Shown: positions 1-5,511 of the stretch, in pieces
Position numbering within the stretch: position 1 is the stretch's first letter
Layout: the number at the start of each line of letters is the position of its first letter
The notes under the pieces: generated by a model
The model's database searches: none
What the model saw: the letters and a program-made list of their open reading frames with translations, nothing else
What the model was told of the DNA's origin: nothing
Position numbers and translations under genes: made by a program
Origin: an uncultured Gammaproteobacteria bacterium
GTDB lineage: Bacteria; Pseudomonadota; Gammaproteobacteria; GCA-2729495
Assembly (NCBI GenBank): GCA_947258805.1
Contig: CAMYJV010000119.1
Coordinates: 1-6,201 of the forward strand
Length of the DNA: 6,201 nucleotides
Direction of reading: 5' to 3'

Positions 1-1
1 A

Positions 2-571
2 CGCGACAGGCTTATCGAAACCCGACCCATTGCCGGCACCCGGCCGCGGCACCGGGCACAAGGCGCCGACCCGCCCGCGCAAGCAGAGCTGCTCGGCCAT
101 CCGAAGGAACGCGCGGAGCACATCATGTTGATTGACCTCGAACGCAACGATATCGGTCGCGTCTGCGCGGCGGGCACCGTGAAAGTCGATGAATTCATGA
201 CCCTGGAGAGCTATGCCCACGTGCATCACATCGTCTCTAATGTCAGCGGCCGGGCCCGCGAAGACGTCACGCCCGCGCAACTGATTCGCGCGGTGTTTCC
301 CGGTGGCACGATTACCGGCTGTCCAAAAGTGCGCTGCATGGAAATCATCGCCGAGCTGGAAGGGCGCGCGCGTGGCTTCTACACGGGCGCGATGGGTTAC
401 CTGGGCCACGACGGTCGCATGGATCTGAACATCCTGATTCGCACCATGGTGACCCAGCATGATCGCCTGTCTTTCGCCGCAGGCAGCGGGATCGTGGCAG
501 ACTCGGCACCGGAACGAGAATTGGAGGAAACCCGGGCCAAAGCCAAAGGCATGCTGCTGGCCCTGGACTAA
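2..571 (+). CDS. pabB: Aminodeoxychorismate synthase component I, 3' part (PabB)
   Basis: This is the C-terminal 189 residues of a chorismate-utilising enzyme; the 5' end lies off the left edge and the frame is open from base 2. PabB, with a PabA-type glutaminase, converts chorismate to 4-amino-4-deoxychorismate in the cytoplasm, the first step of p-aminobenzoate and folate synthesis. Visible family motifs, numbered from the fragment's first codon, are ETRPIAGTRPR (6-16), ERAEH followed by MLIDLERNDIGRV (37-54), GGTITGCPKVRCMEII and GSGIVADS near the C terminus. The ATG at 125 falls inside the conserved MLIDLERND block, so it is not the start. The motif PIAGT carries Ala where E. coli PabB has its active-site Lys (PIKGT); PIAGT is the form seen in anthranilate synthase TrpE. 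I still prefer PabB because of the GCPKVRCMEII form and the immediately adjacent pabC. A TrpE-like or dual-use enzyme is the alternative. Confidence 0.9.
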   Translation, partial: RDRLIETRPIAGTRPRHRAQGADPPAQAELLGHPKERAEHIMLIDLERNDIGRVCAAGTVKVDEFMTLESYAHVHHIVSNVSGRAREDVTPAQLIRAVFPGGTITGCPKVRCMEIIAELEGRARGFYTGAMGYLGHDGRMDLNILIRTMVTQHDRLSFAAGSGIVADSAPERELEETRAKAKGMLLALD

Positions 572-572
572 G

Positions 573-1409
573 GTGACGAGCTGGCTGGTCAACGGCCAAC
601 GGGACGGGCGCCTGTCGCCCGCGGACCGGGGGCTTGCTTATGGTGACGGTTTGTTCGAGACGATCGCTCTGCGCGCCGGCCGCTTGCGCTTTCTCGACTA
701 CCATTTCGACCGCCTGGTCGCCGGGTGCAAGAGGCTGGGTATCCCGGCACCGGACTGCAGCCAGCTCACGCGCGAACTTGAGGCGGTGCGGCAGGACTGC
801 CGCGACGGCACGGCCAAGATCATCATCACGCGCGGCCTGGGTCCGCGAGGTTACCGGCCACCGGAAATCGTGGAGCCCACGCGCCTGGTCAGCGTGACGG
901 CTGCCGGCAGCAGCGCTGCGCGGGCCTGGAGCAGCGGCATTCGCGTGCGCTTGTGTACGACCACGTTGAGCGAGAACTCCGCCCTTGCCGGGATGAAAAC
1001 GCTTAACCGTCTGGAACAGGTAATGGCCCGCGCCGAGTGGCGCACGCCGGATATCGCCGAGGGCCTCATGATGACCGAGGCCGGGCACGTGGTTTGCGGC
1101 ACACAGAGCAACCTTTTCCTGGTTCGTCACGGCGCCTTGCTGACACCCCCTGTCGACCGCTGCGGCGTGAGCGGCGTCATGCGCCGGGTCATCCTTGAAG
1201 AGGCCGGCCGACTCGGGATCGCCGTGCAGACCCCGGTCGTTACTGTCGCGGCCCTGGCCACAGCCACGGAACTGTTTGTCAGCAACAGCTTGCAGGGTAT
1301 CGGGCCCATCGTCCGGTGGAATGATGAAAGCCGGGCCACGGGAAAACTCACGCGCAGCCTGATGGCAGCCCTCGTGCAACGGGGGGTGCAGGAATGCGGC
1401 GGCGATTGA
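573..1409 (+). CDS. pabC: Aminodeoxychorismate lyase (PabC)
   Basis: This 278-residue class IV (branched-chain/D-amino-acid aminotransferase fold) PLP enzyme is predicted to split 4-amino-4-deoxychorismate into p-aminobenzoate and pyruvate, directly after PabB in folate synthesis. The length fits the family. The N-terminal motif YGDGLFET (residues 23-30) is diagnostic. Lys142 in MKTLNRLEQV matches the PLP-binding lysine context of E. coli PabC. The region TEAGHVVCGTQSNLFLV (168-184) and CGVSGVMRR (197-205) match the cofactor phosphate-binding part of the fold. I chose GTG at 573 because VTSWLVNG is the expected N terminus, and because it lies one base after the pabB stop. The frame stays open upstream, but that extension overlaps pabB and is not family-like. 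There is no good Shine-Dalgarno sequence, so translation is probably coupled to pabB termination. A D-amino-acid or branched-chain aminotransferase role is possible within this fold but unlikely in this context. Confidence 0.93.
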   Translation: MTSWLVNGQRDGRLSPADRGLAYGDGLFETIALRAGRLRFLDYHFDRLVAGCKRLGIPAPDCSQLTRELEAVRQDCRDGTAKIIITRGLGPRGYRPPEIVEPTRLVSVTAAGSSAARAWSSGIRVRLCTTTLSENSALAGMKTLNRLEQVMARAEWRTPDIAEGLMMTEAGHVVCGTQSNLFLVRHGALLTPPVDRCGVSGVMRRVILEEAGRLGIAVQTPVVTVAALATATELFVSNSLQGIGPIVRWNDESRATGKLTRSLMAALVQRGVQECGGD

Positions 1410-2380
1410 TCCTGGCCGCTGTCGCTCTGGTGTTGCTGGGAGCCGCCGCCGGCGGCCTGGCGCTGCTGGAGGCAGCCCGCAGTCTCGACAGGCCCGTGGG
1501 CGGGGCCGCGGACGGCTATGTGCTGGACGTTCGCCAGGGCCGCAATCTCAGCGATCTGACGGCCCAATTGGCGCGGGACGGCGTTCTCGACCGGCCCCGC
1601 GTGCTGCGCTGGTACGCGCGCTGGCGCGGGCTGGACCAGCGCATCCAGGCGGGCGAGTACCTGCTGAATCCGGTACTGACGCCGCGGGAGATCCTGGACA
1701 AACTCGTGACGGGTGACGTGCGGCTGTATTCCCTGACCGTCGTCGAAGGCTGGACGGTGCGCGAGCTGCTGAGCGCGCTCCGCGCCCATCCGTCACTGCG
1801 GCAGACCCTGACGACGGACGACCCGGCGTTGCTGCCCGCCGTGCTCGGCCTGAAACTCGAGCACGCCGAAGGCTGGTTTTTCCCTGATACCTACCGTTTT
1901 CCGCGCGGCACGTCGGATACGCAACTATTGCACCAGGCTTACCAGCTGATGACGGAAAAGCTGGCGTCGGCCTGGGCGGAACGCGCTGTCGGGCTGCCGT
2001 TCACCACACCGTATGAAGCCTTGATCCTGGCTTCGGTCGTCGAACGTGAAACCGGCCTCGACGCAGAGCGGTCCCGGGTTGCAGGCGTCTTCGTCCGCCG
2101 GCTGGAGCGCGGGATGCGGCTGCAGACGGATCCCACCGTGATCTACGGCCTCGGGACCGCCTATGACGGGAACCTGACGCGCAGCGATCTGCGGGCAGAC
2201 ACCCGCTACAACACCTCCTCGCTCCGGGCTGCGGTGAACCCCGTGACGGAGGATGCGCTGTACTTCGTCGCGACCGGGCTGCCGGACGGCAGCCACACCT
2301 TCAGTGCCACGCTGGAAGAACACAATGCGGCAGTGGCGGTGTACCTTGCGAGACTGCGCAACAATCGCGACGGGGGCTGA
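1394..2380 (+). CDS. mltG: Endolytic murein transglycosylase (MltG/YceG), with an apparent internal loss of a conserved loop
   Basis: This 328-residue inner-membrane protein is predicted to cleave nascent glycan strands in the periplasm and so terminate peptidoglycan elongation. Residues 5-25 form one hydrophobic anchor. A LysM-like segment follows at about 42-108 (YVLDVRQG...), then the YceG catalytic domain from about 114. ILASVVERETG (211-221) holds the catalytic glutamate, Glu217, corresponding to the Glu of the E. coli VEKET motif. RLQTDPTVIYG (242-252) and the C-terminal HTFSATLEEHN (301-311) are also conserved. The oddity lies at residues 272-278. YNT runs almost directly into SLRAAVNP, whereas E. 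coli MltG has about 17 residues there, including a GLPPG-type motif. Roughly 16 residues appear to be missing in frame. The ATG overlaps the end of pabC by 16 bases; a G-rich run at 1381-1386 may act as ribosome-binding site. Identity is secure; full activity is not. Confidence 0.95.
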   Translation: MRRRLILAAVALVLLGAAAGGLALLEAARSLDRPVGGAADGYVLDVRQGRNLSDLTAQLARDGVLDRPRVLRWYARWRGLDQRIQAGEYLLNPVLTPREILDKLVTGDVRLYSLTVVEGWTVRELLSALRAHPSLRQTLTTDDPALLPAVLGLKLEHAEGWFFPDTYRFPRGTSDTQLLHQAYQLMTEKLASAWAERAVGLPFTTPYEALILASVVERETGLDAERSRVAGVFVRRLERGMRLQTDPTVIYGLGTAYDGNLTRSDLRADTRYNTSSLRAAVNPVTEDALYFVATGLPDGSHTFSATLEEHNAAVAVYLARLRNNRDGG

Positions 2381-2383
2381 GTG

Positions 2384-3004
2384 ATGAGCGGGCGGTTCAT
2401 TACGCTGGAAGGCATCGAAGGCGTGGGTAAGTCCACCAACATGGAGTTCGTGGCTCAGTGGTTGCGCGACCGGGGCGAACGCGTAGTGATCACGCGCGAA
2501 CCCGGCGGCACCCCCCTGGCGGAACGCCTGCGCAACGCGTTGCTTGAGAGTGAAGGCCAGGTGACGCCCATGGCCGAGTTGCTGCTGATGTTTGCAGCGC
2601 GCAGCAGCCACTTGCGCGATCTCGTGGAACCGGCATTGGCGCGAGGGGACTGGGTGCTCTGCGACCGGTTCACCGATGCGACCTATGCTTACCAGGGTGG
2701 CGGCCGGCAACTGGACCCGGGCTTGATCGCGACCCTCGAGAGGGCCGTGCAGGGCGAACGCCGCCCGGATCTGACCCTGCTGCTGGACGCGGCGCCGGAG
2801 GCCACCGCATCCCGGCGCAGCCTGCGGGGCACCGAGGATCGCTTTGAGCGGGAGCAGACAGATTTTTTTCGGCGGGTTCGCAAGACCTACCTGGAGCGGG
2901 CCGCCGCAGAACCACAGCGCATTCAGGTCATCGACGCGGCCCGCCCCCTCACGGAGGTCCAGGACGAACTCGGCCAATGCCTCGCCAGCTTCCTGAGAAA
3001 TTAG
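2384..3004 (+). CDS. tmk: Thymidylate kinase (dTMP kinase)
   Basis: This 206-residue cytoplasmic P-loop kinase is predicted to phosphorylate dTMP to dTDP with ATP, an essential step of dTTP supply. The P-loop is GIEGVGKST (residues 10-18). REPGGTPLAERLR (38-50) and the DRF motif with AYQGGGRQL (94-110) are the conserved nucleotide-binding blocks. The arginine-rich segment around 144-166 (RRSLRG, DRFEREQ, FFRRVRK) is the LID region expected in the E. coli-type enzyme. Length matches the family. Two starts are possible in TGA-GTG-ATG: GTG at 2381, directly after the mltG stop, or ATG at 2384. I prefer ATG because it is the stronger codon, MSGRFITLEG is a normal N terminus, and the G-rich run at 2372-2376 is better spaced. 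Placement between mltG and holB is the usual gammaproteobacterial order. Confidence 0.96.
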   Translation: MSGRFITLEGIEGVGKSTNMEFVAQWLRDRGERVVITREPGGTPLAERLRNALLESEGQVTPMAELLLMFAARSSHLRDLVEPALARGDWVLCDRFTDATYAYQGGGRQLDPGLIATLERAVQGERRPDLTLLLDAAPEATASRRSLRGTEDRFEREQTDFFRRVRKTYLERAAAEPQRIQVIDAARPLTEVQDELGQCLASFLRN

Positions 3005-3022
3005 TAGATATATAGCTCATAA
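3005..3022 (+). promoter_or_regulatory. AT-rich tmk-holB junction without a Shine-Dalgarno sequence
   Basis: The 18 bases between the tmk stop and the holB ATG are almost all A and T in a GC-rich genome and contain no purine-rich ribosome-binding sequence. They are in frame with both genes and hold two further stops, giving TAG TAG ATA TAT AGC TCA TAA ATG. The AT-rich character continues about 30 bases into holB. One reading is an unstructured start region that lets ribosomes initiate without Shine-Dalgarno pairing. Another is a -10-like element (TATATA or TATAGC) of an internal promoter, but I see no convincing -35 box. Confidence 0.4.
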
Positions 3023-4003
3023 ATGTCTGTTTTTGAGAGTGTTTATTATCCATGGCTTGAGCCCATAGCCACGGATCTGGCCACCCTGCACCAGCGTGGC
3101 CAGTTACCCCACGCCGTCTTGCTGCACGGTCCGGCCGGCATCGGCCGCCGGCACCTGGCCCTTTGGCTCAGCGCACGAGTGCTGGGGGCGCCGTGTCCCG
3201 ATCCCGCGGTAGCAGGGGATCCCGAGGCCGACATCGGGCTGACGGAGGAACTGCTGCACCCGGATCTACTCATCGCTCAACCGCCGCCGGACAAGCGCAC
3301 GCTGCCCATCGAGCGGGTCCGTCAGCTGATTGCGTTCCTGCAGCTGACCGCCCACCAGGGGCGGGGCAAGGCCGCCGTGATCGCGCCGGCGGAAGCCATG
3401 AGCCACGGCGCCGCCAATAGCTTGCTGAAGACCCTGGAAGAGCCGGCAGCCGGGTCGCTGATCGTGCTGGTGGCCACGGCGCCCGGACGTTTGCCTGCCA
3501 CCGTGCTGAGCCGCTGCCAGCGAGTCAGGGTGGGTCTGCCGGCCCGAAGCCGGGCAGCCGACTGGTTGCAAAGGACCCATGGGGAGGCGGACTGGCCCGG
3601 GCTGCTGGAGCTGGCCGGGGGTGCGCCGCTGACCGCTCTGCGGCTGCATTCGGCCAGATTCGGCGCCGAAGCCCGGCGGCTGGAAGACGAACTGGCCGCC
3701 CTGGCGCGCGCGGAGGCCGAGCCGGTCATGGTCGCCCGTCGCTGGGTCAAGGTGGGAGCCCTGCGCTGCGTGGACTGGCTGTACCGGCGCACGGCGCGGG
3801 AAATCCGGGCCCGGAGCCTTGCAGGTGAAAATGCCGGAACTGGGTCCTTGCAAAACGCGCCGGATCTTCTAAACATAAGCCGCCTGCACGTCATGCTGCG
3901 CGAACTGGGCGAACTGCGCCGCCTGACGGGCTCCGGGCTGAACATGGAACTGGCCCTGGCGGAGTTGCTGGATGGCTGGTATGGCGCTGACGCGCCGCGC
4001 TGA
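3023..4003 (+). CDS. holB: DNA polymerase III subunit delta-prime (HolB), zinc cysteines lost
   Basis: This 326-residue protein is the predicted delta-prime subunit of the clamp loader, which with DnaX and HolA opens and loads the beta sliding clamp. Residues YPWLEP (9-14), HAVLLHGPAGIG (30-41), the AAA+ segment GRGKAAVIAPAEAMSHGAAN (113-132), SLLKTLEEP (133-141) and the SRC motif (163-165, Arg164 as arginine finger for the neighbouring ATP site) identify it. The P-loop reads GPAGIGRRH, lacking the canonical GK[ST]; delta-prime is known not to need ATP binding in E. coli. The zinc module normally has four cysteines ahead of an HPDL-type motif. Here only Cys58 remains before LLHPDL (78-83). 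The C-terminal collar domain is present but diverged. ATG 3023 is supported by the short distance to YPWL, as in E. coli. It lies 18 bases after tmk and probably overlaps or nearly touches pilZ. Confidence 0.93.
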   Translation: MSVFESVYYPWLEPIATDLATLHQRGQLPHAVLLHGPAGIGRRHLALWLSARVLGAPCPDPAVAGDPEADIGLTEELLHPDLLIAQPPPDKRTLPIERVRQLIAFLQLTAHQGRGKAAVIAPAEAMSHGAANSLLKTLEEPAAGSLIVLVATAPGRLPATVLSRCQRVRVGLPARSRAADWLQRTHGEADWPGLLELAGGAPLTALRLHSARFGAEARRLEDELAALARAEAEPVMVARRWVKVGALRCVDWLYRRTAREIRARSLAGENAGTGSLQNAPDLLNISRLHVMLRELGELRRLTGSGLNMELALAELLDGWYGADAPR

Positions 4004-4013
4004 GGTCGAGAGA
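4002..4013 (+). promoter_or_regulatory. Ribosome-binding site for pilZ at the holB stop
   Basis: GAGGT begins inside the holB TGA stop, and its GAGG core sits 8 bases before ATG 4014, which is good Shine-Dalgarno spacing. A competing GGAG at 3961-3964 sits 7 bases before an upstream in-frame ATG at 3972. This site is the main reason for preferring 4014, but it does not settle the matter. Confidence 0.5.
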
Positions 4014-4352
4014 ATGTCGAAACCGGGACTGCTGACGCTGACCATCAAGGACAAGAGCGCCTTGTATCTCGCGTATATGCCCTTTATCAAAAACGGTGGT
4101 CTGTTTATCCCTACCAACAGCAGCTACAAGATCGGCGACGAGGTCTTCATGCTGCTGAACCTGATGGGGGAGGATGAGAAGATCCCCGTAGCCGGCCGCG
4201 TCATCTGGCTGACGCCCAAAGGCGCGCAGGGTAAACGCACGGCCGGCATCGGCGTGCAGTTCAGCGACCAGGACGGAGGCACGACGCAGAAGAAAATCGA
4301 GAACTATCTTGCGGGTGCGCTGGGCGGCGACAAACCGACCCACACGATGTAG
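4014..4352 (+). CDS. pilZ: Type IV pilus assembly protein PilZ
   Basis: This 112-residue protein is the eponymous PilZ, needed for type IV pilus assembly and twitching in Pseudomonas and Xanthomonas, where in Xanthomonas it contacts the ATPase PilB and FimX. Nearly the whole protein reads as family: LTLTIKDKSALY (8-19), YMPFIKNGGLFIPT (21-34), GDEVFMLL (41-48), KIPVAGRVIWLTPKGAQG (56-73), GIGVQF (78-83) and the C-terminal KPTHTM. It lacks the RxxxR and [DN]xSxxG residues that bind cyclic di-GMP in other PilZ domains, which is normal for this subfamily. The start is ambiguous. ATG 4014 gives a 10-base gap after holB. In-frame ATGs at 3972 and 3981 would overlap holB and add 14 or 11 residues (MAGMALTRRAEVER...) that do not look conserved. 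It is the last gene of the + strand run, where tatD often follows in relatives. Confidence 0.95.
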   Translation: MSKPGLLTLTIKDKSALYLAYMPFIKNGGLFIPTNSSYKIGDEVFMLLNLMGEDEKIPVAGRVIWLTPKGAQGKRTAGIGVQFSDQDGGTTQKKIENYLAGALGGDKPTHTM

Positions 4353-4358
4353 GCAGAC

Positions 4359-5420
4359 TCAGCCGGTTTCGGCGTTCAGGCCGGAGAGATTCAGCCCGCC
4401 TTTCAATACCCGTGTCGTGAACCCGCGTTCATTCAGAATGAAAGCTGCGGCCGAACTTCGGCGGCCGGTGTCGCAGCACAGAACATAGGTCGCATTGCTG
4501 TCCAGGGTCCCGAGCTTCAGGCGAATAAAGTACAGCGGGATATTGATTGCGTCCGGCTCGTGATAGGCCTCGAACTCGCTGGGCAGCCTGACGTCCAGCC
4601 ACTTCCCGCCTTTGTTCACGAGGTCTTTGGCCGCTTCGTAATCCACCCAGTCGATCATGGGTTCGTTGAGCAGCCGGTTAAAGTCGTCTTTCGCCAGCCG
4701 CATGGTCGTGCCGGGCGTCAGCATCGTCACCGTCGCATTACGGCGATTCTCCGAGATCAGGGCCTCTTCGCCGAAGGTGTCGCCCACGCCCAGTTCGGCA
4801 AGCTTGATGCCTTCCTTGTTCAGGGGCGTCTCGCGCGTGACCACACAGCTGCCGGCGGTAATCACGTAAAAGTAGTCACCTTCTGCACCCTGCTTGATGA
4901 TCACCTCGCCGGGGCTGAAGTCGACGCGCTGCATGCGCATGAAAATAGCCTGCAGGTTCGCCGGTGGTACCCGGTGAAAAGCCTTGGTCTGCAGCAGGGT
5001 AGTCATCCAGTCGTCGGGCGTCGGCTGTTGCGACATGGTCAACTCGCTGACCTCGTAGTCGCCAGTCTGGTCCCAGGTGAGCATCACATCGAGCAGATCC
5101 GTGTCTACGGACATGTACTCAACGTCGTCGACTGCTGTCACGTTGAAACGACGGGGCAACATGGGACCAATAGGGTTGCGTGCTTCTTCGCTGCCGGCCC
5201 GGATCACCTGGCTAGTGCCCTTGGCATCCGTGAGTTCCACTGCGCCGGCCATCAGGTAGAAAGTGCGTTTCTCGCTGTCGCCGATCTTGAACAGCGACTC
5301 GCCGGTGGGCAATGCGCGCACGGTGGTCTTCTTGGCGAGGGCGGCGATGTTCTCGCGCTTCAGGCCATCCAGCGGCGAAAACCGCCGCAATTCTTCAATG
5401 GTGACGTGTCGGGAATTCAT
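4359..5420 (-). CDS. Tandem cyclic-nucleotide-binding domains fused to a rhodanese domain
   Basis: This 353-residue protein has no signal peptide or membrane segment, so it is probably cytoplasmic. Residues about 14-128 form a cNMP-binding-like fold without a recognisable phosphate-binding cassette, so this domain looks degenerate. Residues about 139-254 form a second one. Its cassette GDTFGEEALISENRRNATV (213-231) keeps FGE, with Glu218 where the ribose 2'-OH contact is expected, and an Arg (226 or 227) before NATV, so it may bind cAMP or cGMP. Residues about 258-347 are a rhodanese domain with LDVRLPSEFEAYH (275-287). Its six-residue active loop CDTGRR (316-321) offers Cys316 as persulfide acceptor. 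No DNA-binding domain is present, so it is not a Crp-type regulator. A cyclic-nucleotide-gated sulfurtransferase or sensor is an inference; substrate and partner are unknown. The start ATG has no clear Shine-Dalgarno sequence. It converges on pilZ with a 6-base gap. Confidence 0.88.
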   Translation of the reverse strand: MNSRHVTIEELRRFSPLDGLKRENIAALAKKTTVRALPTGESLFKIGDSEKRTFYLMAGAVELTDAKGTSQVIRAGSEEARNPIGPMLPRRFNVTAVDDVEYMSVDTDLLDVMLTWDQTGDYEVSELTMSQQPTPDDWMTTLLQTKAFHRVPPANLQAIFMRMQRVDFSPGEVIIKQGAEGDYFYVITAGSCVVTRETPLNKEGIKLAELGVGDTFGEEALISENRRNATVTMLTPGTTMRLAKDDFNRLLNEPMIDWVDYEAAKDLVNKGGKWLDVRLPSEFEAYHEPDAINIPLYFIRLKLGTLDSNATYVLCCDTGRRSSAAAFILNERGFTTRVLKGGLNLSGLNAETG

Positions 5421-5443
5421 GGATTAAATCTGTTGCGCACCCG

Positions 5444-5459
5444 CCGCGCCCCGGCGCGG
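5444..5459. repeat. GC inverted repeat in the leader of the cNMP-rhodanese gene
   Basis: CCGCGCC and GGCGCGG form a perfect 7-base inverted repeat around a 2-base centre, 24-39 bases upstream of the gene's start codon. It could form a short hairpin in the leader RNA or be an operator half-site pair. No T-run follows on the - strand, so it is a poor terminator for the upstream gene. In GC-rich DNA such a repeat may also arise by chance. Confidence 0.4.
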
Positions 5460-5467
5460 AAGGCGCC

Positions 5468-5473
5468 ATTCTA
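5468..5473 (-). promoter_or_regulatory. Possible -10 box for the cNMP-rhodanese gene
   Basis: On the - strand this reads TAGAAT, five of six matches to the sigma-70 -10 consensus, 47 bases upstream of the start codon. The best sequence at -35 spacing is TTCGCG or TTTCGC, a poor match. An activator-dependent promoter would be compatible with this, but the call rests on one hexamer. Confidence 0.3.
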
Positions 5474-5511
5474 CCTGTACGGATTTGCGTCGCGAAACCG
5501 ACCAGTTCCCG

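Larger units (their letters stand above)
2..4352 (+). other. Probable operon pabB-pabC-mltG-tmk-holB-pilZ
   Basis: Six codirectional genes follow one another with spacings of 1 base, a 16-base overlap, 0-3 bases, 18 bases and 10 bases (or an overlap). This is the arrangement expected of one transcript with translational coupling. The promoter lies off the left edge. The only place with room and composition for an internal promoter is the AT-rich tmk-holB junction. I see no terminator between the genes. Confidence 0.75.
5421..5511. other. Intergenic region upstream of the cNMP-rhodanese gene
   Basis: These 91 bases lie between the two - strand genes and are the only sizeable gap in the window. 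They hold the possible -10 box and the GC inverted repeat described separately. I see no small ORF, tRNA or T-tailed hairpin here. The gap suggests the two - strand genes need not share a transcript. Confidence 0.6.

Noticed and set aside
125..127. ATG 125 as the start of a short 148-residue protein.
   Set aside because: It lies inside the conserved MLIDLERND motif, and the frame upstream encodes other PabB motifs to the window edge.
345..1379. A 344-codon open frame on the - strand opposite pabB and pabC.
   Set aside because: It is antisense to two genes with clear family motifs; its translation shows no recognisable domain and low-complexity GC-driven composition.
1925..2977. A 350-codon open frame on the - strand opposite mltG and tmk.
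   Set aside because: Both covered genes are certain, and the antisense translation has no family signature. Long antisense frames are common in GC-rich DNA.
4444..4477. Nested inverted repeats (GCTGCG...CGCAGC around GCCGAA-C-TTCGGC), possibly a terminator or structured RNA.
   Set aside because: They fall on the codons of the rhodanese active loop and lack a T-run on either strand; probably a by-product of GC-rich coding.
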